Below are positions 16,374 through 27,461 of a DNA stretch of 64,000 bases, one piece after another. Position numbers and translations under genes: made by a program. The notes beneath the pieces were generated by a model. The model saw nothing but the letters and a program-made list of their open reading frames with translations, was not told the origin of the DNA and made no database searches. The DNA comes from Hyphomicrobiales bacterium (GTDB lineage Bacteria; Pseudomonadota; Alphaproteobacteria; Rhizobiales; Rhizobiaceae). The DNA is taken from positions 124,001 to 188,000 of the forward strand of contig UBNV01000016.1 in NCBI GenBank assembly GCA_900466945.1. The letters run 5' to 3'. Every line of letters begins with the position of its first letter. Position 1 is the stretch's first letter.

Positions 16374-17510
16374 ATGCTGGACCCAGTCAAAATCGGCATC
16401 CTCTACTCGACGACCGGGCCTTACGGCGCCATGGGCCGCGATGCCTTCGACGGCGTGGAATTCGCCTTCCACGAATACCGGAATGCCGGCGGCACACGCG
16501 TCCAGCCGGTCTTTTTCGATCCCCATGCCGATCTCTCCGCCTATCTGGAAGGTGCGAGGAGCCTGATCCGCGACAGTGGCTGCCGCCATATCATCGGCAC
16601 GATCACCTCTGCCGCACGCAAGGAAGTGCTGCCGCTCGTCGAGAAACACGACGGCCTCCTATGGTACATGTGCCCCTATGAAGGTTTTGAGGCCAACGAG
16701 AACGTCATCTATATCGGTGGCTGTCCGAACCAGCACCTGATCCCCCTCTTCGAGCATCTCATCCCGCGCTTCGGCGCCCGGCCCTATCTCGTCGGCGCAA
16801 ACTATGTCTGGGGCTGGGAGATGAACCGGCTTGCGCGTGAACTCGTCGCCAACGCTGGGGGCACGGTGCTGGGCGAACGCTACCTGCCGCTCGAAGAAAC
16901 GGCAGTGGAACGCATCATCGCCGACATCGCAGAAAAGCGTCCGAGCTTCATCCTCAACAATCTCATCGGCCCGTCCAGCTACGCGTTCCTCGAAGCCATG
17001 CACGAACTTGGCAACCGCGATCCGGCATTCCTGCCGGAAAATTGCCCCGTTGCCAGTTGCGACTTGCAGGAAAGCGAGCTGGATGAGATCGCGGCGAATG
17101 CGGCGATCGGCCAGCTATGCGCCGCCTCCTACTTCGACACGCTCGACAGCGCGGAGAACCGCGATTTCAAGGCGCGCCTTCGCGCCTTCAAACCCGAAGC
17201 GCGCCGCGTTTCCAGCATCTTCGCCAGTGCCTATACGGCGGTCACCATGTGCATCGCGGCCATCGAGGGATCGGCCGACAGCGATCCGGCGACCGTTCGC
17301 CGGCAGGTGCAAGGCCGGATTTGGCCCGGCCTTTTCGGCGAAATGGCCGTCGATCCCGTGACCAATCACGCCGCCCTGCCCTTTCTGCTCGGCCGCATCA
17401 ACGCCGAGCGCGGCTTCGATGTCATCGCGGCCCGCCCACCACTGGCAGCCGATCCCTACCTCACGGGTGGCAGCGCACGGCGCGAAACACGTCTGAAGGT
17501 CGTGTCATGA
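16374..17510 (+). CDS. amiC: AmiC-like amide sensor (negative regulator of AmiR)
   Basis: I start at the ATG at 16374 (MLDPVKIGILYSTTGPYGAM), just after the leader terminator; the longer frame would run through the terminator hairpin. The 378-residue protein has no signal peptide and is a type-1 periplasmic-binding fold used in the cytoplasm. It shares with Pseudomonas AmiC the GILYSTTG start, a PYEGFE motif and a GGTVL segment before the second lobe, and is close to the 385 residues of that protein. AmiC sequesters AmiR until an amide is bound. The gene overlaps amiR by 4 bp (ATGA), favouring equimolar synthesis of the complex. Homologous urea or amide transporter binding proteins would carry a signal peptide, which is absent here. 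Confidence 0.88.
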   Translation: MLDPVKIGILYSTTGPYGAMGRDAFDGVEFAFHEYRNAGGTRVQPVFFDPHADLSAYLEGARSLIRDSGCRHIIGTITSAARKEVLPLVEKHDGLLWYMCPYEGFEANENVIYIGGCPNQHLIPLFEHLIPRFGARPYLVGANYVWGWEMNRLARELVANAGGTVLGERYLPLEETAVERIIADIAEKRPSFILNNLIGPSSYAFLEAMHELGNRDPAFLPENCPVASCDLQESELDEIAANAAIGQLCAASYFDTLDSAENRDFKARLRAFKPEARRVSSIFASAYTAVTMCIAAIEGSADSDPATVRRQVQGRIWPGLFGEMAVDPVTNHAALPFLLGRINAERGFDVIAARPPLAADPYLTGGSARRETRLKVVS

Positions 17511-18091
17511 CCGCGAGGACACCCAACTTCACCGGCTGGCGCGTCGTGATCCTCGCGGAGGACGATTCCAATACCGAGAAGCTGCGCCGTCATCTGACAC
17601 TGCTCGGCATATCCGCCTCCCTTCAATGGCTGCCCTTGTCGGGCGATGATTTGCCGGACCTCGTCATCGTCGACGCGGACCGCGGCTGGGATGAACTCCT
17701 GCCATGGGCACAGCGCAAACCTGCTCGCCCCGTTGCAGCCCTACTAGGCTCGGAAGCACCTGGCCGCATTGCCTGGGCCATCGATTGCGGCGCCGCCTCT
17801 TTCATTCCGAAACCCGTCTCGGTCTCGACCATCTATCCGGCACTCGTTCTCGCCGTCACCGCATATGAGCAACGTCTTGAGGATGAGGCCCGCATATCGA
17901 GACTTGAAGAGCGGCTGAAGCTGCGCCCCGTCGTCTTCGCAGCGGTCAACAAACTGAAGACCGAACGGCAGATCGACGACGAACAGGCCTATGTCTTGCT
18001 CCGCACCTGCGCCATGCGGCGGCGCATTCCCATCGAACAACTGGCAGCGCTCCTCGTCGGCGGGCTCGAAACACTGTGCGAGGCCGGCTGA
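17507..18091 (+). CDS. amiR: AmiR-like ANTAR-domain transcription antiterminator
   Basis: The 194-residue protein (AmiR of Pseudomonas is 196) has an N-terminal pseudo-receiver domain (about 12-120). A coiled-coil (YEQRLEDEARISRLEERLKL, about 120-140) and a C-terminal three-helix ANTAR domain follow (about 143-190, including NKLKTERQIDDEQAYVLLR). The usual phospho-acceptor environment is degenerate, as in AmiR, which is controlled by AmiC binding rather than by phosphorylation. When released it should bind the nascent leader upstream of amiC and prevent termination, making the operon self-amplifying in the presence of amide. Confidence 0.9.
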   Translation: MTARTPNFTGWRVVILAEDDSNTEKLRRHLTLLGISASLQWLPLSGDDLPDLVIVDADRGWDELLPWAQRKPARPVAALLGSEAPGRIAWAIDCGAASFIPKPVSVSTIYPALVLAVTAYEQRLEDEARISRLEERLKLRPVVFAAVNKLKTERQIDDEQAYVLLRTCAMRRRIPIEQLAALLVGGLETLCEAG

Positions 18092-18939
18092 TGCGGATCT
18101 TCAAGGAAATCGGGCGCCAGCCTGCATCGCTCTTCGGCCTGATCGTGATCGCACTCGTTTTGCTTGCCGCCCTCGGCGCACCGCTGTTTGCGCCCTTCGA
18201 TCCCGACGAGCAGATGTTCGACGGCCTCACCCTGGAGGGCGCGCCGATGCCGCCCGGCGGTCCGTTTCTGCTCGGCACAGACACGCTCGGTCGCGATCTC
18301 CTCTCCCGCATGCTTTTCGGCGCACGCACCTCTCTCATCATCGGCCTTGTTGCGAATGGCGTGGCGGTCACCATCGGCCTCTTGGTCGGGATCACGGCCG
18401 GCTACATGCGCGGCTGGGCCGGCAACCTCATGATGCGCTTTACCGATCTGATGATGGCTTTCCCGGCCTTGCTGCTCGCCATCGTGCTCGCGGCTCTTCT
18501 CAAACCCAGCCTCTGGATCGTCGCCATGGTCATTGCGCTGGTCAACTGGGTGCAGGTGGCACGCATCGTCTATACCGAGACGCGCGGCCTCGTGGAGCGC
18601 GACTTCATCCTCGCCGAACGCTCGCTGGGCGCCGGCCATTCCCGCATCCTCTTCCTGCACATCCTGCCGCACCTGGTGCCGACCGCGATCGTCTGGGGCA
18701 CACTCGGAATTGCCACAACAGTGCTCCTCGAAGCCACGCTCTCGTTCCTTGGCATTGGCGTTCAACCCCCGAACCCGTCCTGGGGTAATATCATTTTCGA
18801 GAGCCAGAGCTATTTCCAGGCAGCCCCCTGGCTGGTCTTCTTCCCGGGCGCCGTGATCTTGCTAACCGCACTTGCCTTCAACCTGGTAGGAGACGCCCTG
18901 CGCGACATCCTCGATCCGACGCAGCGGGGGCGCGGCTAA
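18091..18939 (+). CDS. ABC transporter permease (DppC/OppC-like)
   Basis: The ATG at 18091 overlaps the amiR stop (TGATG) and gives 282 residues starting MRIFKEIGRQPASLFGLIVI. The N-terminal region has the OppC-type first helix and the PFDPDEQMF loop. The segment GTDTLGRDLLSRMLFGARTS is diagnostic of the DppC/OppC subfamily. Five further helices and the EAA-like loop ERDFILAERSLGAGHSRILF follow. It forms the inner-membrane channel with the next gene product. The C-type permease precedes the B-type one, the reverse of the usual dpp/opp order. Confidence 0.92.
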   Translation: MRIFKEIGRQPASLFGLIVIALVLLAALGAPLFAPFDPDEQMFDGLTLEGAPMPPGGPFLLGTDTLGRDLLSRMLFGARTSLIIGLVANGVAVTIGLLVGITAGYMRGWAGNLMMRFTDLMMAFPALLLAIVLAALLKPSLWIVAMVIALVNWVQVARIVYTETRGLVERDFILAERSLGAGHSRILFLHILPHLVPTAIVWGTLGIATTVLLEATLSFLGIGVQPPNPSWGNIIFESQSYFQAAPWLVFFPGAVILLTALAFNLVGDALRDILDPTQRGRG

Positions 18940-19859
18940 TGCTGGAACTGCTCGGAAAACGACTGGTTCAGTCCGTCTTTATACTGTTCGGTGTGGCCGC
19001 GATCACCTTCGTCCTGCTCTACGCCCTACCGGCGGATCCGGCCCGCATGCTCGCCGGACGAAGCGCCACCGCCCAGACGGTCGAAAACATCCGGAAGGAA
19101 CTCGGCCTCGACCAACCCCTACCGGTGCAGTTCGCGCAATATGTCGGCGGGCTGGTCCAGGGCGACCTCGGCCGCTCCTACGCGCAGAAGACAGAGGTCA
19201 TCACACTGATTGCCGCACGCCTGCCGGCGACGCTGACCCTGATGGCAGCCGGCATCTTCCTCGAAGTGCTGCTCGGCGTAGTGCTCGGATCGATCGCAGC
19301 CCTCAATCGCGGCGGCCTTCTCGATCGAACGGTCATGATGTCCGCCTTTGTCGGGGTCTCCGCCCCGCAGTTCGTCGTCGCTCTATTGCTGCTCTACGTC
19401 TTCGCCGCAACACTCGGCTGGTTCCCGATGTCTGGTTATGGCACGGCCGCTCATGTCGTCCTGCCGGCGGCCACCCTCGGCATGCTCGGAGCCGGCTGGT
19501 ATGCTCGCATGGTGCGCTCGGCGATGATCGACGTGCTGAACCAGGACTATATCCGCACCGCGCGCGCCAAGGGTTTGTCCGGAGCCCGCGTCATCCTGCG
19601 CCATGTCCTGCCCAACGCCATCCTGCCGATCATCGCCATGATCGGCATCGACATCGGCCAATTCATGGGCGGCGTGGTCGTGGTCGAGGCCGTCTATGGC
19701 TGGCCCGGCATCGGCCAGCTCGCCTGGCAGGCCATCCAGCAGGTGGACATACCCATCATCATGGGCGTCACGCTCACCTCCGCACTCGCCATCATCACCG
19801 GCAACCTGATTGCCGACCTGATTGCGCCGGTCATCGACCCGCGTATCCGTTCACACTGA
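18939..19859 (+). CDS. ABC transporter permease (DppB/OppB-like)
   Basis: The product is 306 residues, starting MLELLGKRLVQSVFILFGVAAITF with the typical B-type first helix, followed by the ADPARMLAGRSATAQTVENI periplasmic segment. The cytoplasmic ATPase-binding loop is DYIRTARAKGLSGARVILRH. The C-terminus (VIDPRIRSH) is as expected for the family. Its start overlaps the upstream stop by one base. Together with the C-type subunit, binding protein and double ATPase it forms a complete oligopeptide-class importer within an amide-controlled operon. Confidence 0.93.
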   Translation: MLELLGKRLVQSVFILFGVAAITFVLLYALPADPARMLAGRSATAQTVENIRKELGLDQPLPVQFAQYVGGLVQGDLGRSYAQKTEVITLIAARLPATLTLMAAGIFLEVLLGVVLGSIAALNRGGLLDRTVMMSAFVGVSAPQFVVALLLLYVFAATLGWFPMSGYGTAAHVVLPAATLGMLGAGWYARMVRSAMIDVLNQDYIRTARAKGLSGARVILRHVLPNAILPIIAMIGIDIGQFMGGVVVVEAVYGWPGIGQLAWQAIQQVDIPIIMGVTLTSALAIITGNLIADLIAPVIDPRIRSH

Positions 19860-19886
19860 AGCCTAACGACAAAAGGGGAACGTTCA

Positions 19887-21506
19887 ATGTTCAGAAGTAT
19901 GCTTCTCAACTCAACCGCCGCCGCCCTGATGGTGCTGATGCCGTTTGCGGCCAGCGCCCAGGACACGCCGGCCAAGGGGGGCGATATCGTCGTCACCTAC
20001 AAGGACGACATCACCACGCTCGACCCGGCCATCGGCTATGACTGGGTCAACTGGTCGATGATCAAGAGCCTCTATTCCCGCCTCATGGACTACGAACCCG
20101 GCACCGCCAATCTCGTGCCGTCGCTCGCCGAAAGCTTCGACGTCTCTGCAGATGGCCTGACCTACACTTTCAAGCTCCGTCCGGGCGTCAAGTTCTCCAA
20201 CGGCCGCGCCGTCGTGGCCTCCGACGTCAAGTATTCGATCGAACGCGCCGTCAATCCGAAGACGCAAGGCCCGGGTGCCGGCTTCTTCGGCGCCATCAAC
20301 GGCTTCGATGCCGTGTCCGGCGGTACGTCCGAAACCCTGTCGGGCATCGAAACGCCTGATGACATGACGGTGGTCTTCAAGCTGTCCCGTCCGGATGCCA
20401 CCTTCCTGCACGTGCTCGCGATCAACTTCGCCTCGGTCGTGCCGAAGGAAGCCGTGGAAGCAGCAGCCGGCGACTTCGGCAAGAAGCCGGTCGGATCCGG
20501 CACCTTCATCCTGAAGGACTGGACAATCGGCCAGCGGCTCGTCTTCGACCGCAATCCTGACTACTTCAACAAGGATCTGCCTTACATCGACAAGGTGACC
20601 GTCGAGGTCGGCCAGGAGCCGCTCGTGGCGCTTCTGCGTCTGCAACAGGGCGAAGTCGACATCGCCGGCGACGGCATCCCGCCTGCCAAGTTCCTTGAGA
20701 TCAAGAACTCGCCCGAAGGCGCGCAGATGATCGTCGACGGCGAACAACTGCATACCGGCTATCTGACTCTGAACACCAAGATCAAGCCGCTGGATGACGT
20801 CAAGGTCCGCCAGGCGATCAACATGGCCGTCAACAAGGAGCGCATCACCCGCATCCTGAACGGTCGCGCAACACCGGCTAACCAGCCCTTGCCGCCGCTG
20901 ATGCCGGGTTACGACAAGGCCTTCACCGGCTATGCCTTCGACGTTGAAAAGGCCAAGGCTCTGCTGGCCGAAGCCGGCTTCCCCGACGGCTTCGAAACGG
21001 TGCTCTACTCCACAAACACCGATCCGCAGCCCCGTATCGCCCAGGCGATCCAGCAGGATCTGGCGGCCATCGGTGTGAAGGCCGAAGTACGTGCACTGGC
21101 CCAGGGCAATGTCATCGCGGCCGGCGGCACTGAAGGTGAAGCGCCGATGATCTGGTCCGGTGGCATGGCCTGGATTGCCGACTTCCCGGATCCGTCCAAC
21201 TTCTACGGCCCGATCCTCGGCTGCGGTGGCGCGGTTCAGGGCGGCTGGAACTGGTCCTGGTATTGCAACGAAGCGCTCGACAAGCGGGCAATCGAGGCCG
21301 ACTCGATGTCCGATCCGGCCAAGGTTGCCGAGCGCCAGGCGGCTTGGGGCAAGATCTTCACCGACATCATGGCGGATGCGCCGTGGGTGCCAGTGATCAA
21401 CGAACGTCGTGTCGTCGCCAAGTCGACCCGCATGGGCGGTCCCGACAACATCTACATCGATCCGACCCGCGTCATCAATTACGACGCCATCTTCGTGAAG
21501 CAGTAA
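19887..21506 (+). CDS. ABC transporter substrate-binding protein (peptide/nickel family 5)
   Basis: This 539-residue periplasmic protein has a Sec signal (MFRSMLLNSTAAALMVLM, cleavage after ASA near residue 23). A mature start GGDIVVTYKDDITTLDPAIG follows, typical of the DppA/OppA family, with SLAESFDVSADGLTYTFKLR as the family signature. The family binds peptides, nickel complexes, glycosides and small amides or opines. Its place in the AmiC/AmiR operon beside an amidase suggests that the substrate is an amide-containing compound. An AAAAGGGG stretch about 13 bp before the ATG can serve as ribosome binding site. Confidence 0.9.
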   Translation: MFRSMLLNSTAAALMVLMPFAASAQDTPAKGGDIVVTYKDDITTLDPAIGYDWVNWSMIKSLYSRLMDYEPGTANLVPSLAESFDVSADGLTYTFKLRPGVKFSNGRAVVASDVKYSIERAVNPKTQGPGAGFFGAINGFDAVSGGTSETLSGIETPDDMTVVFKLSRPDATFLHVLAINFASVVPKEAVEAAAGDFGKKPVGSGTFILKDWTIGQRLVFDRNPDYFNKDLPYIDKVTVEVGQEPLVALLRLQQGEVDIAGDGIPPAKFLEIKNSPEGAQMIVDGEQLHTGYLTLNTKIKPLDDVKVRQAINMAVNKERITRILNGRATPANQPLPPLMPGYDKAFTGYAFDVEKAKALLAEAGFPDGFETVLYSTNTDPQPRIAQAIQQDLAAIGVKAEVRALAQGNVIAAGGTEGEAPMIWSGGMAWIADFPDPSNFYGPILGCGGAVQGGWNWSWYCNEALDKRAIEADSMSDPAKVAERQAAWGKIFTDIMADAPWVPVINERRVVAKSTRMGGPDNIYIDPTRVINYDAIFVKQ

Positions 21507-21519
21507 CGCAATGGCCTTT

Positions 21520-21547
21520 GCTCCTCCCTCCTCACCGAGGGGGGAGC
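21520..21547 (+). promoter_or_regulatory. Intercistronic stem-loop after the binding-protein gene
   Basis: GCTCCTCCCTC (21520-21530) pairs with GAGGGGGGAGC (21537-21547) across a 6-nt loop, with one G-U type position. There is no T-run. It lies in the 78-bp gap between the binding protein and the amidase gene and may stabilise the upstream mRNA or tune downstream expression. Confidence 0.6.
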
Positions 21548-21584
21548 GCCCGAGGAAACACACGAGAAAACTTGAGGCATCATC

Positions 21585-22525
21585 ATGTGCGTCGCCTGCA
21601 ACCATACCATCCACCGGGCCCAGCATAACTTCGGCTGGAACAAGGACTTCTCTCCTGCCCTCATCGCCAAGCCGGGCGAAACGATCCTGTTCGAATGCCT
21701 GGATTCCTCCGGCGGACAGCTCGGAGCCGATGCGACACTCGACACGCTCGCCAACCTGGATTTCGGCAAGATCAACCCGGTTTCAGGCCCCGTCTATGTC
21801 GAAGGCGCAGAGCCGGGCGATGCTCTGAAGGTGACGATCCGCAAATTCCACCCGTCCGGTCATGGCTGGACAGCGAATATCCCGGGCTTCGGCCTGCTCG
21901 CCGACCAGTTCAAGGATCCGGCCTTGCATGTCTGGTCCTACGACACCGCCTCCATGGCCCCGGCCGCCTATGGCCCCGGCGGAAAGGTCCCGCTGAAACC
22001 ATTCACCGGCACGATCGGCGTCGCACCGGCAGAGGCAGGCCTTCATTCTGTCGTCCCGCCCCGTCGCGTCGGCGGCAACATGGACATCCGCGATCTGACC
22101 TCGGGCGTCACGCTCTATCTTCCGATCGAAGTGCATGGCGCACTGTTCTCGGTCGGCGACACGCATGCCGCCCAGGGTGATGGCGAAGTCTGCGGAACCG
22201 CGATCGAGAGCCAGATGAACGTCGAACTGACACTCGATCTGGTCAAGGGCGCCAACCTCAAGACCCCGCGCTTTACCACCACCGAACCCGTGACCCGCCA
22301 TCTCGATGGCGCCGGCTACGAAGTCACCACCGGCATCGGCCCCGACCTTATGACCGGCGCGCAGGAAGCCGTCATGCGAATGATCGATCTGCTCACGGCC
22401 GAACACGGCATGAACCCAGTCGACGCCTACATGCTCTGCTCGGTCTGCGGCGACCTGAGGATCAGCGAAATCGTCGACATGCCCAACTGGGTCGTTTCCT
22501 TCTATTTCCCGAGGATTGTTCTTTC

Positions 22526-22529
<4 letters not shown>
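21585..22529 (+). CDS. Acetamidase/formamidase family protein (FmdA/AmdA-like)
   Basis: The protein has 314 residues and begins MCVACNHTIHRAQHNFGWNK. The family markers visible are PVSGPVYVEGAEPGDALKVT, the GFGLLADQF stretch, the GTIGVAPAEAG motif, RRVGGNMDIRDLTSGVTLYL and the HAAQGDGEVCGTAIES motif with metal-binding His and Asp. The family hydrolyses formamide or acetamide to ammonia and the acid in the cytoplasm. It is unrelated to the nitrilase-type AmiE that AmiC/AmiR control in Pseudomonas, so the same regulator pair has been joined to a different amidase class. It overlaps the ATPase start (GTGA). Confidence 0.9.
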
Positions 22530-24226
<1,697 letters not shown>

Positions 24227-24275
24227 TCATCAGGCTGCCGGCCGGGCTCATCTGGTATGGGCTGGGTGGGCTGGA

Positions 24276-24298
24276 CCGCAGGGCGCATGGCCCTGCGG
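24276..24298. terminator. Hairpin between convergent ami operon and pao operon
   Basis: CCGCAGGGC (24276-24284) and GCCCTGCGG (24290-24298) form a perfect 9-bp stem with a 5-nt loop, midway between the ATPase stop (24226) and the opposing molybdoenzyme stop (24308). It lacks a clear T-run, so a bidirectional terminator of moderate strength is inferred. Confidence 0.55.
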
Positions 24299-24307
24299 CC
24301 CCGAATG

Positions 24308-26506
24308 TCATGCCACCTCGGGAAGACCGCCGATCAACTTGTCGAGCGTAACGGGATAATCGCGCACCCGCACACCCGTGGCATTATAGACCGCATTGGC
24401 AATCGCGGCAGAAACCCCGCAAAGACCGAGTTCGCCCACACCCTTGGCCTTCATTGGCGACGACATCGGATCGGTCTCGTCAAGGAAGATCACCTCCTGA
24501 TGCGGGATGTCCGCATGCACGGCAACTTCATAGCCGGCGAGATCGTGATTGACGAAGAAGCCGCGGCGCGTGTCCACGGCCAGTTCTTCCGAGAGCGCAC
24601 CGCCGACGCCCATGGTCATGGCCCCAATCACCTGGCTTCGTGCCGTGATCGGATTGAGGATGCGCCCGGCCGCACAGACGGCGAGCATACGCCGAACCCG
24701 GCATTCGCCGGTGAACACATCCACGCCGACCTCGACGAAATGCGCGCCGAAGGTCGATTGCTGGTGGGTCTTGGAAAGGTCGCCCCATTCCATCGTATCC
24801 TCGCCGACCAGACCCTCCGGCCCCGCAGCCTCCGAGAGCGTGACGGAACGATTTCCCGCGCGAACCTTGCCGTTTTCGAAGACGACCTCGTCGGAGTTGA
24901 AGCCGAGCTTCTGGGCGACGGCCTCGCGGAGCTTGACGCAGGCGGCATAAACACCTGACGTCGAGGAATTGGCGCCGAACTGTCCGCCGGAACCGGCCGA
25001 AACCGGAAAACGGGAATCCCCGAGCCGCACTTCGACCTCTTCAACCGTCACCCCCATCATCTCCGCAGCCGTCTGCGCGATGATGGTGTAGCTGCCGGTG
25101 CCGATATCGGTCATGTCGGTCTCGACGGTGATCACACCATCCTGGCCGAGCCGCACGCGGGCACCCGATGGAATGAGAAGATTGTCGCGATAGGCAGCAG
25201 CGACGCCCGTTCCGATCATCCAGTTTCCCTCACGGCGTGACCCCGGCTGTCCCCGATCGCTCCAGCCAAAACGCTCGGCCCCGAGGCGCAGGCATCCGAT
25301 GAGGTCCCGCTGGGAGAATGGCCGCTCTGGCTTCTCCGGATCGACCTGCGTGTCGTTGATGACCCGAAGCTCGACCGGGTCCAGCCCGAGCTTTTCTGCC
25401 ATTTCGTCCATGGCGATCTCGAGCGCCATGAGGCCGGGCGCCTCGCCGGGCGCGCGCATGGCATTTCCTTCCGCCAGATCGAGCGTAGCAAGCCGCATTG
25501 CGGTCATGCGATTCACGCCAGCATAGAGCAGCCGGGTCTGGTTGACGGCCGGCTCGACCTTGCCGCCGGCCAAATCGCCGGACCAGCTCTCATGCGCGAT
25601 GGCCTGGATCCGCCCGTCAGCCGACGCCCCGATGCGCACGCGCTGGATCGTCGCCGGACGATGGGTGGTGTTGTTCATGATGAAGGGCCGCGGCAGCGCG
25701 ACCTTGACGGCGCGCCCGACGGCCTTCGCCCCGAGCGCTGCGAGCACGGCATCCACCCGCAGGAACAGCTTGCCGCCGAAGCCGCCGCCGATATAGGGCG
25801 ACATCAGGCGGATCTTGTCCTTGTCGATATCGAGGAACGTGGCGAGATCGCCCCGCCACCAGTCGATCATCTGGCTCGATGTCCAGACCTTTACTTCGTC
25901 ACCGTCCCAGGCCGCGATCGAGGCATGCGGCTCCATCGCCGCATGCGACTGATCCGGCGTGCTGTACTTCGCATCGAGCGTCACGGGCGCGTCGGCATAG
26001 CCCTTGTCGAAATCACCGAAGGCCGTATCGGGCGCCTGATCGTCATCAGGCTTGACCGCCGTCTTCATGGCATCTGCGAGATCGAAGGCGCCAACGTCCT
26101 CGGCATACTCGACCTTGACCAGGGAAGCGGCCGCTCGCGCCTGTTCGAAGGTCTCCGCGATGACAAGGGCGATCGCCTGATGATAATGCTGCACCTGGCT
26201 ACCGCCGAACAGGTTCGCGGTGTTGTACTCGCCCTTCTCGCGGTCACCGACATCAAGCGTGGTGACGACCGCAAGCACGCCCGGCGCGCTTTTTGCCGCA
26301 GCGGTATCAATCGAGAGGATACGACCCTTCGCGATTGCAGCCCCGATGGGATAGCCATAGGCATAGCGCAGATCCGGATCATGCCACTCATAAGCGTAGG
26401 TTGCCCTGCCGGTAGTTTTCAGTTCACCGTCGATGCGGTGGATCGGCCGGCCCACGACCTTCAGTTTATCGATGGGATTGGTGGTTGCTGGCGTGTCGAA
26501 CTTCAT
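24308..26506 (-). CDS. paoC: Molybdopterin-binding subunit of aldehyde oxidoreductase (PaoC-like)
   Basis: The 732-residue protein starts MKFDTPATTNPIDKLKVVGR and has the xanthine dehydrogenase family N-terminal domain (GELKTTGRATYAYEWHDPDL). The molybdopterin-contact regions follow (SPYIGGGFGGKLFLRVDA and SSTSGVYAACVKLREAVAQK). The catalytic base is Glu692 in KGVGELGLCGVS. Length and glutamate position match E. coli PaoC. With PaoA and PaoB it oxidises aromatic or aliphatic aldehydes to acids; the enzyme uses the cytidine dinucleotide form of the molybdenum cofactor in E. coli. No XdhC/PaoD-like insertion chaperone is seen downstream. Confidence 0.88.
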   Translation of the reverse strand: MKFDTPATTNPIDKLKVVGRPIHRIDGELKTTGRATYAYEWHDPDLRYAYGYPIGAAIAKGRILSIDTAAAKSAPGVLAVVTTLDVGDREKGEYNTANLFGGSQVQHYHQAIALVIAETFEQARAAASLVKVEYAEDVGAFDLADAMKTAVKPDDDQAPDTAFGDFDKGYADAPVTLDAKYSTPDQSHAAMEPHASIAAWDGDEVKVWTSSQMIDWWRGDLATFLDIDKDKIRLMSPYIGGGFGGKLFLRVDAVLAALGAKAVGRAVKVALPRPFIMNNTTHRPATIQRVRIGASADGRIQAIAHESWSGDLAGGKVEPAVNQTRLLYAGVNRMTAMRLATLDLAEGNAMRAPGEAPGLMALEIAMDEMAEKLGLDPVELRVINDTQVDPEKPERPFSQRDLIGCLRLGAERFGWSDRGQPGSRREGNWMIGTGVAAAYRDNLLIPSGARVRLGQDGVITVETDMTDIGTGSYTIIAQTAAEMMGVTVEEVEVRLGDSRFPVSAGSGGQFGANSSTSGVYAACVKLREAVAQKLGFNSDEVVFENGKVRAGNRSVTLSEAAGPEGLVGEDTMEWGDLSKTHQQSTFGAHFVEVGVDVFTGECRVRRMLAVCAAGRILNPITARSQVIGAMTMGVGGALSEELAVDTRRGFFVNHDLAGYEVAVHADIPHQEVIFLDETDPMSSPMKAKGVGELGLCGVSAAIANAVYNATGVRVRDYPVTLDKLIGGLPEVA

Positions 26507-26510
26507 GGCC

Positions 26511-27461
26511 TCAACCTTTCGCTTCGGCGATCACGGCGCTCAGGATGCGCTCCACCAGATCGACCTTGAACTTGTTCTGCTCCGTGGGGCGCGCCCCGGC
26601 CAGCAGAACGGATGACGTAGCACGCGCGCCCTTCTTGAGCTCCGCCTCGGCTTCCTCAACCCGCCACGGCTTGTGAGCCACACCACCGACAGCGATCCGC
26701 CCCGAACCGTCCTCCTGCATCACCGCACCGACGGACACCAGGGCAAAGGCATAGGATGCCCGGTCGCGCACCTTGCGATAGATCTGCCGTCCCCCCACCG
26801 GTGGCGGGAGCACGACGGCCGTGATGATCTCACCCCGCTCCAGCACCGTCTCGATGTGCGGCGTCTCTCCGGGCAAAAGATGAAAATCTTTAATCGGAAT
26901 GGCGCGATGACTGCCATCAGGCTTCACCGTCTCGACGATCGCGTCCAGCGCACGCATGGCAATTGCCATATCGCTCGGATGCGTGGCGATGCAGGCATCG
27001 CTCACGCCAATCACCGCGTGCTGGCGGCTGAAGCCGCCGATGGCGGAACAGCCACTTCCGGGCTGGCGCTTGTTGCAGGGCTGATTGGTGTCGTAAAAGT
27101 AAGGACAGCGTGTCCGCTGCAGCAGGTTGCCGGCCGTCGTCGCCTTGTTGCGCAACTGGCCAGACGCACCGGCCAGCAATGCTCGCGACAGAAGCGGGTA
27201 GTCTCGCCTGATAACGTCATGTGCCGCAAGATCGGTGTTGCGCACCAGCGCGCCGATCCGAACACCACCTGCCGGCGTCGGCTCGATCTGGTCCAGGCCA
27301 AGTCCATTGACGTCGATGAGATGGGTCGGCGCCTCGATCTCGAGCTTCATCAGGTCGAGAAGGTTGGTACCACCGGCAATGAACTTGGTGTCCGGATTGG
27401 AAGCGGCAACACGCGCCGCAGCCTCGACCGAGGAGGCGCGTTCAAAAGTAAAGGCTCTCAT
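26511..27461 (-). CDS. paoB: FAD-binding subunit of aldehyde oxidoreductase (PaoB-like)
   Basis: Starting at the ATG at 27461, which overlaps the paoA stop (ATGA), this 316-residue flavoprotein begins [20 protein letters not shown]. It has the FAD motif [13 protein letters not shown] (about 29-41). An insertion with cysteines in [20 protein letters not shown] followed by a third cysteine matches the extra [4Fe-4S]-cluster loop known from PaoB, which ordinary xanthine dehydrogenase FAD subunits lack. The longer upstream frame overlaps paoA and is not used. Confidence 0.88.
   Translation of the reverse strand: MRAFTFERASSVEAAARVAASNPDTKFIAGGTNLLDLMKLEIEAPTHLIDVNGLGLDQIEPTPAGGVRIGALVRNTDLAAHDVIRRDYPLLSRALLAGASGQLRNKATTAGNLLQRTRCPYFYDTNQPCNKRQPGSGCSAIGGFSRQHAVIGVSDACIATHPSDMAIAMRALDAIVETVKPDGSHRAIPIKDFHLLPGETPHIETVLERGEIITAVVLPPPVGGRQIYRKVRDRASYAFALVSVGAVMQEDGSGRIAVGGVAHKPWRVEEAEAELKKGARATSSVLLAGARPTEQNKFKVDLVERILSAVIAEAKG

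Noticed and set aside
19911..21626. 571-codon open frame antisense to the peptide-type binding protein
   Set aside because: Mirror of the strongly supported binding-protein gene on the plus strand.
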